A stretch of 6,332 bases of DNA from assembly GCA_934667795.1 (NCBI GenBank), contig CAKUMP010000141.1, positions 1 to 6,332 on the forward strand, in the 5' to 3' direction. The position numbers were made by a program, and so were the translations under genes. The stretch is from an uncultured Chthoniobacterales bacterium (GTDB taxonomy: Bacteria > Verrucomicrobiota > Verrucomicrobiia > Chthoniobacterales > CAKUMP01). The notes below the pieces were generated by a model that ran no database searches, was not told where the DNA came from, and worked only from the letters and a program-made list of their open reading frames with translations. Shown piece by piece: positions 1-5,323 of this stretch; positions within the stretch are counted from its first letter, which is position 1; every line of letters begins with the position of its first letter.

Positions 1-402
1 GGGGATGACACTGCCGCCTGCAGACCATAGCCAGTTTAATAGACCGTCTTCTGCCGGACGCCGAGCAAGCTGAATGTTTAAAGAACTGGTAGAAATTTCT
101 TTCCCTTCCGCATCCCGTAGCCGGATTGTTACATCATAACTGCCACTACGGAAAATGTTAGTCGGTAATAAAATGTCATTGAGACCTTCCTTCGCCGGCT
201 TTTGCAAAATACTGCGTTCTCCCAACTGGACTTCAAGGGTACTTTTTTCAGGAATATCTCCCGTGACGGTTGCAGCCAAAGTGGGATTTTCATCCCGATA
301 AAATGTCGTCCGCTTCGAAGTGAATTCCAATGCCGCACCCATCACCAGGCTGGGGAGAAGGAAGGAGGAAAGTAACAAGGAGGAACAAATTTTTATTTGC
401 AT
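1..402 (-). CDS. Exported protein of unknown function, N-terminal 134 residues (3' end outside window)
   Basis: The frame is open from an ATG at 402 (minus strand) to the left edge, so only the N-terminal 134 residues are visible. Residues 1-22 form a good Sec signal peptide: MQIK, then a Leu/Ser-rich hydrophobic core, then a probable cut near VMGAA. The mature part is rich in short alternating hydrophobic/polar segments (for example LAATVTGDI, STLEVQLGE, SGSYDVTIRLRD), which suggests one immunoglobulin-like or jelly-roll beta-sandwich domain of roughly 90 residues. After it comes a linker, LARRPAEDG, and then LNWLWSAGGSVIP at the window edge, where a second domain seems to begin. N-terminal beta domains like this precede catalytic domains in many PVC carbohydrate-active enzymes, but I do not recognise the family and assign no function. 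No Shine-Dalgarno is visible before the ATG. The gene is divergent from the pseudopilin at 479. Confidence 0.8.
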   Translation of the reverse strand, partial: MQIKICSSLLLSSFLLPSLVMGAALEFTSKRTTFYRDENPTLAATVTGDIPEKSTLEVQLGERSILQKPAKEGLNDILLPTNIFRSGSYDVTIRLRDAEGKEISTSSLNIQLARRPAEDGLLNWLWSAGGSVIP

Positions 403-412
403 AATGAATAAT

Positions 413-441
413 TGTATAATAAATTGTTATTTAACAAGCAA
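413..441 (-). promoter_or_regulatory. Possible sigma-70-type promoter for the leftward exported-protein gene
   Basis: On the minus strand, TTGCTT (441-436) is followed after exactly 17 bp by TATACA (418-413). The match to TTGACA/TATAAT is partial. Transcription from it would begin about 3-5 nt before the ATG at 402, giving a nearly leaderless mRNA, which would fit the lack of a ribosome-binding site. The spacer is very AT-rich, so a chance match is quite possible. Confidence 0.25.
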
Positions 442-450
442 GAAATTGCT
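437..450. promoter_or_regulatory. Small inverted repeat in the divergent spacer (possible operator)
   Basis: AGCAA-GAAA-TTGCT is a perfect 5-bp inverted repeat around a 4-nt centre, midway between the two divergent starts at 402 and 479. It overlaps the proposed -35 element of the leftward gene. It could be a regulator half-site pair or a small hairpin. It is short enough to occur by chance. Confidence 0.2.
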
Positions 451-478
451 GTAAATTTGTTTTTAAATAGTTAAAACT

Positions 479-1162
479 ATGTTTCTCCCCCATGAAAATA
501 AACTGCGTATATCGGCCTTCACTTTAGTGGAGTTATTAACGGTTCTGCTTATTATTGCCGTTTTGAGTGCGTTACTGTTTCCTGTTATACAGCGTATGCG
601 GGAAAACTCCAGAACCGTTAAAGCGATTGAGAATGCGAAAGTATTGACACGTGGGGGGCTTCATTATGCCGCAGAACATAATGGATCGTTGCCGACAACC
701 GATTTTTCTTCGTATCCGGATGCGTCCAAATATACCCGATGGGTACCGGAACTAGCGCCTTATGTTTATGGGAAACAACACACCAACAGTTCAGGACAAA
801 TATTGGTCGAAGGGAGTTTTCGTGCACCTGGATTAAACGGGTATAAACAATACAAAGACAAATGGCATCCGTGGGGGTGGGGGAGTGTGGATTGGATCAA
901 TGTGAATGTGGCCTATCATCCCGGGACCACGACCCGGGTTCCTTTAAGTACGATGATTCATGCTAACAGCAACACCCCGTTCATTGTTTCGACCGATAAA
1001 AATGCGGGGACTGCCGGGCTGGCACAAGGACTGCAGAGTTCATTTAATTTATATGTCCCGCCCGAAGTCTGGATCTACAACGATGGTGTTATTGTCGGAT
1101 ACCTTGACGGACATGTAGAAATCATCCAGGAACCCAACAGTCAGAATATTTTCAAGCAGTAA
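479..1162 (+). CDS. Type II secretion/type IV-like pseudopilin (prepilin-type N-terminal domain, DUF1559-like)
   Basis: This 227-residue protein has a short basic leader, then FTLVELL at residues 14-20, then a hydrophobic helix to about residue 35. Prepilin peptidase would cut between Ala13 and Phe14, making Glu18 the conserved Glu+5 of the mature pilin. The -1 residue is Ala rather than the textbook Gly. After the helix come the amphipathic continuation (QRMRENSRTVKAIENAK), YAAEHNGSLP (63-72), and a C-terminal YLDGH (208-212), the position of the 'DG' motif of PVC pseudopilins. The family's usual His ten residues before that Asp is absent (Tyr200). The globular part (75-200) is Trp/Tyr-rich. 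Products like this sit in the inner membrane and form or initiate the pseudopilus; PVC genomes carry many copies whose exact roles are unknown. The ATG at 479 has no Shine-Dalgarno, but no better in-frame start precedes the motif. The LamG/propeller gene follows after 74 bp on the same strand. Confidence 0.9.
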   Translation: MFLPHENKLRISAFTLVELLTVLLIIAVLSALLFPVIQRMRENSRTVKAIENAKVLTRGGLHYAAEHNGSLPTTDFSSYPDASKYTRWVPELAPYVYGKQHTNSSGQILVEGSFRAPGLNGYKQYKDKWHPWGWGSVDWINVNVAYHPGTTTRVPLSTMIHANSNTPFIVSTDKNAGTAGLAQGLQSSFNLYVPPEVWIYNDGVIVGYLDGHVEIIQEPNSQNIFKQ

Positions 1163-1236
1163 GGTGGTTTGTCAAAAACAAAAGGGCAGAAATTTATTTA
1201 GCAATCATCACTCTTGTCAAAAATTCTTAAAAATTT

Positions 1237-2853
1237 ATGAACAAACATCCGGGATTGGATATGCATGCACCTGTTGGGCATTGGCCATTAGAAAACGACC
1301 ATCGGAATATTTCTTCGAACGATTTAAGTTCTGTGGCGCGAGGAATACGTTATGAAGAACGGGACGGACATCGGGCAGCCATTTTTTGTGGAAGTGAAAG
1401 TTCATTGGAAGTGGCGGATCATCCGGCGCTTCGTACAGGGAGTGGAGATTTCAGTTTATCGCTCTGGTTGCATTCGGATGACAGAGATGTCATCGGGGAT
1501 TTGATCAGCAAGTTTGATCCGAAGACGCGAAACGGATTTCAGTTGGTTGTTTCCACCCAGACCGGGACCACTGTTACGACCCAGCCAAATTACCGGCAGA
1601 TTCAATTTGGCATTGACGATGCTTATGTGGAGGACGCGTGGCAGGATTGTGGACGACCAGGAAATGCTGTGAAAATTGCCTCGCTTGTGGTGAGAAACGA
1701 TCAACTTTTTGCGAGCACATCGGAGTTTGAAGCAGAAGAGACAGGACATGTCTGGCGGTATGAAGGCGAGAAGCGATGGACAGATCTGGGGGCGCCGCCA
1801 ATGGGATGTAACTCCGTTGAGTCTCTCGCATTTTTTGATGGAGATTTATTTGCGGCTTCCGGACGTTATAATTTTCAGGGTTCCTTAATGGGGCTTCCTA
1901 AAAATACCCGTTTTGGGGGAACGGTTTATCGTATTACAGGAGATGGACAATGGATCGATTGTGGACATCCCGGTCTGGAAGGTTCTGCTCCGGATAATCC
2001 CTCCGTTAAACCTGGTCCCTCAGGTCAGGCAGATGAAACAAATTGTCTGACCGTTTTCCGCGGTAACCTATATGCGACAAGTCATCGGCGGAGTGGGCTA
2101 TTTCGGTATGAAGGCGGGAAGAACTGGAAACTGATTGGGCCGGATCTGCGTATTATGTCGTTAACGATTCATGAAGGAGAATTGTATGTTTTAGCCAATG
2201 GCGCAAATGGGGGAATGTACCGATACGAAGGAGGAAGTGACTGGACCTGGTGTGGAGATCCTCCCCGTTCCACTCAAACGTATTGCGCACTGACCTATCA
2301 GGGAAAATTACTGGTCGGCACCTGGCCGGAATGTGAAATTGTGCGTTATGATGGTGGAACGGATTGGCAGGTTCTCGGCAGGATTGGGTATGAACGGGAA
2401 GTCATGGCTGCCTCGGTTTATAATGGGAAATGTTATTTTGGAACGCTCCCGATGGCGAATATTTTCCGTATGGAGGAAACGGGTTTCACCTTTTTTGGAA
2501 ATATTGATAACGATCCTGAGTACTGCCTGCGCAGGGCATGGTCGATGGCCGTCTATCGTGGGACATTATATGCCGGTTCCCTTCCGCAGGGGAGGGTCAT
2601 GTCACGCAAAGCCGGATCTGTTATGACCTGTGATAAAGCTTTGACTCCCGGCTGGAAACATCTTGTCGCAGTGAGGAAGGGGAGTACACTAAGCCTGTAT
2701 CTTGATGGAGAACTGGTGGGGAGTAATCCGATTCCCGCAACATTTGATTTGAATGCCAATACACCACTGCAGATTGGCGGTGCAAGTATTGGACACGCCT
2801 TGTATGGAGCGTTAAGAGATGTACGTCTCTACAACCACGCGATTGTGCCGTGA
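1237..2853 (+). CDS. LamG/concanavalin-like protein with an inserted seven-bladed beta-propeller
   Basis: This 538-residue protein has two halves of one LamG jelly roll flanking a propeller. The N half (about 12-128) contains VGHWPLEND, a central SSLEVADHPALRTG segment, FSLSLWLHSDD and GDLISKFDPKTRNGF. The C half (about 470-538) contains PGWKHLVAVRKGSTLSLYLDGEL, PLQIGGA and GALRDVRLYNHAI, the usual closing strands. Between them, residues 131-460 hold about seven copies of a blade pattern, hydrophobic-x-G-x-L-(Y/F)-(A/V)-(G/S/T), then RYEGG, then W-x-x-x/C-G, with blades starting near 149, 196, 270, 308, 350, 392 and 436. The first WQDCG (135-139) precedes blade 1, and blade 7 lacks its own W..G, which fits a 'velcro' closure. 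No signal peptide, membrane segment or catalytic motif is visible; sugar or protein binding is the likely role. An in-frame stop at 1228 fixes the start at 1237, which has no Shine-Dalgarno. In the 74-bp gap after the pseudopilin, TTGTCAAAAA occurs twice (1169 and 1214). Confidence 0.85.
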   Translation: MNKHPGLDMHAPVGHWPLENDHRNISSNDLSSVARGIRYEERDGHRAAIFCGSESSLEVADHPALRTGSGDFSLSLWLHSDDRDVIGDLISKFDPKTRNGFQLVVSTQTGTTVTTQPNYRQIQFGIDDAYVEDAWQDCGRPGNAVKIASLVVRNDQLFASTSEFEAEETGHVWRYEGEKRWTDLGAPPMGCNSVESLAFFDGDLFAASGRYNFQGSLMGLPKNTRFGGTVYRITGDGQWIDCGHPGLEGSAPDNPSVKPGPSGQADETNCLTVFRGNLYATSHRRSGLFRYEGGKNWKLIGPDLRIMSLTIHEGELYVLANGANGGMYRYEGGSDWTWCGDPPRSTQTYCALTYQGKLLVGTWPECEIVRYDGGTDWQVLGRIGYEREVMAASVYNGKCYFGTLPMANIFRMEETGFTFFGNIDNDPEYCLRRAWSMAVYRGTLYAGSLPQGRVMSRKAGSVMTCDKALTPGWKHLVAVRKGSTLSLYLDGELVGSNPIPATFDLNANTPLQIGGASIGHALYGALRDVRLYNHAIVP

Positions 2854-2945
2854 GACGCCCTGCCCGTGACACACATCATTGCACACGAAGGTATTTTTAA
2901 ATGGGGTAATTCGGAGAAGGGTGGGGTGGCACGCGTTGAAAGAAT

Positions 2946-3100
2946 TATCTCACACAAGACACTAAGACACGAAGAAGAATTTCTGTTTTTTTAAAATTTT
3001 TCTTCGCGGAAACCCTATCCCAAAAAGCGTCCTACCTCCTTGCTCTTTGCCTTATTTTTCCTTAAAAAATCTTCGTGTCTTCGTGGCTTCGTGTGAGATT
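2946..3100. repeat. Long imperfect inverted repeat made of 8-bp units, MITE- or REP-like
   Basis: The left arm (2946-2974) and the reverse complement of the right arm (3071-3100) align with 26 matches, three mismatches and one gap, and share the outer ATCTCACAC. Each arm is itself three 8-bp units: CACACAAG, ACACTAAG, ACACGAAG on the left (2951-2974), and CTTCGTGT, CTTCGTGG, CTTCGTGT on the right (3071-3094). The 96 bp between the arms is AT-rich with no reading frame of note. The element lies between the converging LamG/propeller gene and the LacI-family remnant. Cousins of this CTTCGTGTCTTCGTGG pattern are familiar from intergenic repeats in environmental bacterial genomes, so it is probably one member of a dispersed family rather than unique sequence. 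I see no transposase and no clear target-site duplication. Confidence 0.7.
2970..3006. terminator. Stem-loop inside the inverted repeat, possible bidirectional terminator
   Basis: CGAAGAAGAATTT (2970-2982) pairs with AAATTTTTCTTCG (2994-3006) with one mismatch around an 11-nt loop containing T7. It stands between two converging genes, where a terminator is expected. The stem is AT-rich and the T-run is in the loop rather than after the stem, so it is not a textbook intrinsic terminator. It shares bases with the left arm of the larger inverted repeat, so the two foldings exclude each other. Confidence 0.3.
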
Positions 3101-3133
3101 AGAAAACCGCCGTACCTCTATTGTTTTCCCATT

Positions 3134-3655
3134 TCACGCGCTGCAGGAATTTCTCAGGACCAGGGTTGGGAAAAAGACTTTTGCTTTTTTAAACGATTTT
3201 CCTGACTGAATTTGCTCCATCAGGAGTTCTACTGCAGTAGTACAACTTTTTTCAACTTCCTGTCGGGCAGTGGTCAGGTTGAAAGCAGGATAGCTCCCGA
3301 GATCATCGTCATCATAACCGGTGACCGCAAGATCCTGCGGGATTTTTAAATTAAATTCGTGTGCTGCGTTAAAAATGCCGATCGCCCCCTGGTCATTAGA
3401 TGCCATGATGGCATCTGGAAGGTGTTTGGTCGCAAAAAGCCGTTTGCTGAAATCGTAAAGCGTCCGCATGAAATTCACTTTTTTACCATCACGGGTTGAG
3501 GTAATGGAAATGATAAATCCTCGAGGAGGTGCTTTCGCGGATATTTTTTGGAGGGGCCATTGTGCCCATAGCTCTTCGCAGTGTTCCTGGATCATGTATT
3601 GAAAATTCTTCCCAAGGGCAATTTTTCTCCGTGATAGAAAAGACAGCGAAACCTG
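3134..3655 (-). pseudogene. LacI/GalR-family transcriptional regulator, C-terminal fragment
   Basis: The frame from the TGA at 3134-3136 is open back to an in-frame TAA at 3658-3656; the first ATG is at 3595 and gives 153 residues. The fragment is the second half of the LacI-family sugar-sensing domain. Counting from that ATG: HLPDAIMASNDQGAIGIFNAA (58-78), then KIPQDLAVTGYDD (84-96, the 'vPeDvavvGfDD' signature), then LTTARQEVEKSCTTAVELL (107-125), then FPTLVLRNSC (142-151). Upstream of the ATG the same frame still reads LSRRKIALGKNF, which resembles the family's GHrkIAli strand. The helix-turn-helix, the hinge and the first half of the sensor, about 170 residues, are missing. No other minus-strand frame up to 3785 contains a recognisable HTH. 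Without it the product could not bind an operator. Intact relatives normally repress sugar-use genes. It faces the pseudopilin remnant at 3689, which is also cut at its 5' end. Confidence 0.75.
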
Positions 3656-3688
3656 TTATCATATTCTTGCAAGTATTTCCGGTGGTCA

Positions 3689-4117
3689 TTGTGCTTCGGA
3701 ATGCAAAGGCACCCGATGGAATTGAGCGTGGGAAGGGTTCGAAAAAATGTAAACACAACGCGTTGTATTTCAAATCTGCGAGATATTAGTGCTGCTTTAT
3801 TTGCCTATAGTGCAGAACATAACGAAAGTGTGATGCCAAAAGTCAGCAAACCCAATGTGCAATGGCATGCAGTCATTGATAAATATCTGGGCGGTAGAAG
3901 GCCGGATATCAATAGTGTGAGCGTCACATCCAAATCCTGGGCATGCCCGCAAAATAAGAAACATCGCTGTTATTCTGCGGATAAAAAGCACTTGAAAACG
4001 TCCAAACTTCTCTCTAAATTCATAGTTATGAATTTAGGGGGAGATAAATTTTGGTTTGCGGAGGGATTGAGTTGCAATAATAGAGACCAAGAAAAAACGT
4101 ACAGGAGAAGAATATGA
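3689..4117 (+). pseudogene. Pseudopilin remnant lacking the N-terminal helix and C-terminal motif
   Basis: The core RVRKNVNTTRCISNLRDISA, continuing to LFAYSAEHNESVMP, is the segment that directly follows the transmembrane helix in PVC pseudopilins (usual form 'KARE..R...C.SNLKQI..A...YA.dNnG..P'). YSAEHNESVMP parallels YAAEHNGSLP of the intact pseudopilin at 479, and the DNA shares GCAGAACATAA. The FTLxELL motif and hydrophobic helix that should come before GRVRKN are absent; MELSV, just upstream in frame, may be a scrap of it. The usual CP (WACPQN) is present, but the C-terminal part is unlike the family and has no DGH motif. The only in-frame starts are weak ones (TTG 3689, ATG 3701, GTG 3728). 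The protein could not be processed or inserted as a pilin, so I regard it as a relic. Its TGA (4115-4117) overlaps the next start as ATGA, evidence of a former operon. Confidence 0.65.
4103..4110 (+). promoter_or_regulatory. Strong ribosome-binding site for the exported protein at 4114
   Basis: AGGAGAAG lies 3 nt before the ATG at 4114. It is the clearest Shine-Dalgarno in the window; the genes at 402, 479 and 1237 have none. It fixes the start of the downstream gene. Confidence 0.75.
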
Positions 4118-4740
4118 AGAAAAATTTTCTGATGGGATGTATGCTGATGCTGGCTGTGATGCATGGGGGATGGGGACAAGTAACGGTGAACTATGACGCG
4201 CAGGAGCCGGTGGCAGAGGTAATCATGAGTAATCCCTTACCGGCAAAAGAAGATTTTGCCGGGAATACCTGGAGATGGCGTGAAGCGGGATCGGGAGCGC
4301 AAAATGATGTCGGACAGCTTTTTAAATCGGATAAAGCCTTTAAATTAAGTGGAGTTGTCCTTTATACCCTGGGTGCATCTGTCAGCGAGCACGGGCGTCC
4401 ATTTAAATTGATTGTTGAAAAATTTTTAGGAGATGGTGTGAACAGTGGACGCGAGGAAATTTCTTCACAGGACGGATTGCTGCCGCACCTGGGGATGGGG
4501 AATCGCTATATTTATTTTCTCCTGCAGGAACCGGTAGCAATTGAAGCGGAGGAGGTGTATGGCTTTCGTTTGCAGTTTGAAGAAGAAGCACCTGAAAATT
4601 CTGTAGGGATTGTGCTGGACAACAAACGCATGAACCTCCCGTTTGGAGAGTTTTTTTATTATTATAACCCATCCTTTTCATCGGAACTCGTGCAGATTCC
4701 CACTCAGTCCGCTGTCTTTTATATCCTAGGCGAAGAGTGA
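4114..4740 (+). CDS. Small exported beta-rich protein of unknown function
   Basis: This 208-residue protein begins with a Sec signal peptide (MKKNFLMGCMLMLAVMHGG, probable cut after Gly21 in WGQ). The mature chain reads as one beta-sandwich: NTWRWREAGSGAQNDVGQLFK (51-71), FKLSGVVLYTLGA (76-88), RPFKLIVEKFLGD (95-107), RYIYFLLQEPVAIEAEEVYGFRLQFEE (131-157) and SVGIVLDNKR (163-172). The order 'DVGQ.F..s..F.l..v.l' then 'pf.l.i..f' then 'l....Y.F.l.F' resembles small jelly-roll domains common among verrucomicrobial secreted proteins, many of which end in a PEP-CTERM sorting tag. No such tag is present: the chain ends in VFYILGEE, with no C-terminal helix or basic cluster. It is probably periplasmic or released. 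I do not recognise a named family. It overlaps the stop of the pseudopilin remnant by ATGA. The gene itself looks intact, with a strong ribosome-binding site. Confidence 0.8.
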   Translation: MKKNFLMGCMLMLAVMHGGWGQVTVNYDAQEPVAEVIMSNPLPAKEDFAGNTWRWREAGSGAQNDVGQLFKSDKAFKLSGVVLYTLGASVSEHGRPFKLIVEKFLGDGVNSGREEISSQDGLLPHLGMGNRYIYFLLQEPVAIEAEEVYGFRLQFEEEAPENSVGIVLDNKRMNLPFGEFFYYYNPSFSSELVQIPTQSAVFYILGEE

Positions 4741-4798
4741 AGAAGAACTAATTAGTAATTATTAAGCGTGGGGCGCAGTCAGAACATAGGTAACACTT

Positions 4799-4838
4799 GG
4801 GTGGGTGTTGGGACTTTGGGGACTTTGGGGACTTTGGG
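4799..4838 (+). repeat. G-rich tandem repeat (GGACTTTGG x3), G-quadruplex candidate
   Basis: Three exact 9-bp units GGACTTTGG run from 4811 to 4837. Together with the upstream GGGTGGGTGTTGGG they give six G-tracts of three or four (4799-4801, 4803-4805, 4810-4812, 4818-4821, 4827-4830, 4836-4838) separated by 1, 4, 5, 5 and 5 nt. This satisfies the usual G3+ N1-7 quadruplex rule on the plus strand. It lies between the ends of two converging genes, 58 bp after the exported-protein stop. Confidence 0.8.
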
Positions 4839-4859
4839 TCAACTGTCAACTGTCAACTG
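4839..4859. repeat. TCAACTG x3 tandem repeat overlapping the end of the Rid-family gene
   Basis: Three exact copies of the 7-mer TCAACTG follow the G-rich repeat with no gap. The last copy (4853-4859) supplies the TGA stop and the Ser codon, and part of the Asn codon, of the minus-strand Rid-family gene, so the array has encroached on a coding end. Confidence 0.85.
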
Positions 4860-5323
4860 TTCCCTGTCGTCGCCGTCATATCTACTTCTACCAGCATACC
4901 TGGCCATGCGAGTCCCTGGACGATGATAAGGGTATGCGCGGGTAAATCTTCTATTCCGGCAAAGGCTTCACGGCGAGCTCTGTGATAATTGGGACACTCA
5001 CGGGTATCGAGAAGATAGGTCGTAATTTTAACCACATCTTTGAGGGATGCACCATGCTTGGCAAGCAGATCCGCCCCTTTTTGAAATGCCAGGCGCGTTT
5101 GTGCGTAAACATCTCCCGGATGGGCGATCTGGCCGGGCTCTTTTCCGGTTTCCTCCGCTCCAATTCCTGAAAGATACAAAAGCTGTCCAGTCCCTTTGAC
5201 GCTTACCAGTTCCGAAAATAACCCTTTCGACCATTCTGCATATTGATAATGTTTTTTATGAAGCTTTTCCATGGTGCCACTTAAAATACCAGTTTTCGAA
5301 AAGATAAAAAATGAATTTATCAT
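4853..5323 (-). CDS. Rid-family protein (YjgF/YER057c/UK114)
   Basis: The frame gives 156 residues from the ATG at 5323. Family features: LLYLSGIGAEE (48-58), HPGDVYAQTRLAF (68-80), ASLKDVVKITTYLLD (92-106), YHRARREAF (113-121), LPAHTLIIVQGLAWPGMLVEVDMTA (127-151). Canonical RidA is a cytosolic trimer that hydrolyses reactive enamines/imines from PLP enzymes. It uses an Arg in 'PaRs.v.v' and a Glu in the last strand. Here the Arg position is His130 while Glu146 is kept, so this is probably a non-RidA subgroup and imine deaminase activity is doubtful. Residues 1-17 (MINSFFIFSKTGILSGT) have no family counterpart. The second ATG, at 5272, gives MEKLHKKHYQYAEW, closer to related starts and the usual length, so it may be the true start. 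The last residues (TGNS) come from the tandem repeat at 4839-4859. The gene stands alone, converging with 4114-4740. Confidence 0.85.
   Translation of the reverse strand: MINSFFIFSKTGILSGTMEKLHKKHYQYAEWSKGLFSELVSVKGTGQLLYLSGIGAEETGKEPGQIAHPGDVYAQTRLAFQKGADLLAKHGASLKDVVKITTYLLDTRECPNYHRARREAFAGIEDLPAHTLIIVQGLAWPGMLVEVDMTATTGNS
5293..5302. promoter_or_regulatory. Perfect CG-centred palindrome TTTTCGAAAA, possible operator
   Basis: A perfect 10-bp palindrome with a central CG, the layout of many LacI-family operators, ends 20 bp upstream of the alternative Rid-family start at 5272. The longer CAGTTTTCG at 5290-5298 recurs inverted as CGAAAACTG at 5388-5396. If translation starts at 5272, the palindrome lies in the leader, a natural repressor site. 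If it starts at 5323, it is inside the gene. AT-rich context makes chance possible. Confidence 0.25.

Noticed and set aside
1164..1355. 63-residue plus-strand frame between the pseudopilin and the LamG gene
   Set aside because: It overlaps the well-supported LamG frame, has no ribosome-binding site, and its composition is not protein-like.
3755..3766. Perfect 12-bp palindrome ACAACGCGTTGT near the LacI remnant, considered as its operator
   Set aside because: It lies within the conserved pseudopilin codons (NTTRC), so the coding homology explains it, and the centre is GC rather than the usual CG of LacI-family sites.
3489..3773. 94-residue minus-strand frame overlapping the LacI fragment, considered as its frameshifted N-terminal half
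   Set aside because: No helix-turn-helix or recognisable first-half sensor motif appears in it; only a few residues before the SRRKIAL segment could be argued to fit.
3529..3789. 86-residue plus-strand frame with a hydrophobic stretch (VIIFLQVFPVVIVL), considered as the missing pilin helix
   Set aside because: Much of it is antisense to the LacI fragment, it is in a different frame from the pilin core, and it has no FTLxELL motif.
4114..4140. Possible lipobox LMGC at residues 6-9 of the exported protein
   Set aside because: The cysteine is too close to the N terminus, with only three hydrophobic residues before it, and a normal Sec signal peptide continues past it to Gly21.
4747..4756. Palindrome ACTAATTAGT after the exported-protein gene as a terminator
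   Set aside because: AT-only core, no loop, no T-tract after it; too weak to call.
4797..4985. 62-residue plus-strand frame starting in the G-rich repeat (MGGCWDFGDFGDFG)
   Set aside because: It is the repeat translated and then antisense Rid-gene sequence; not a gene.
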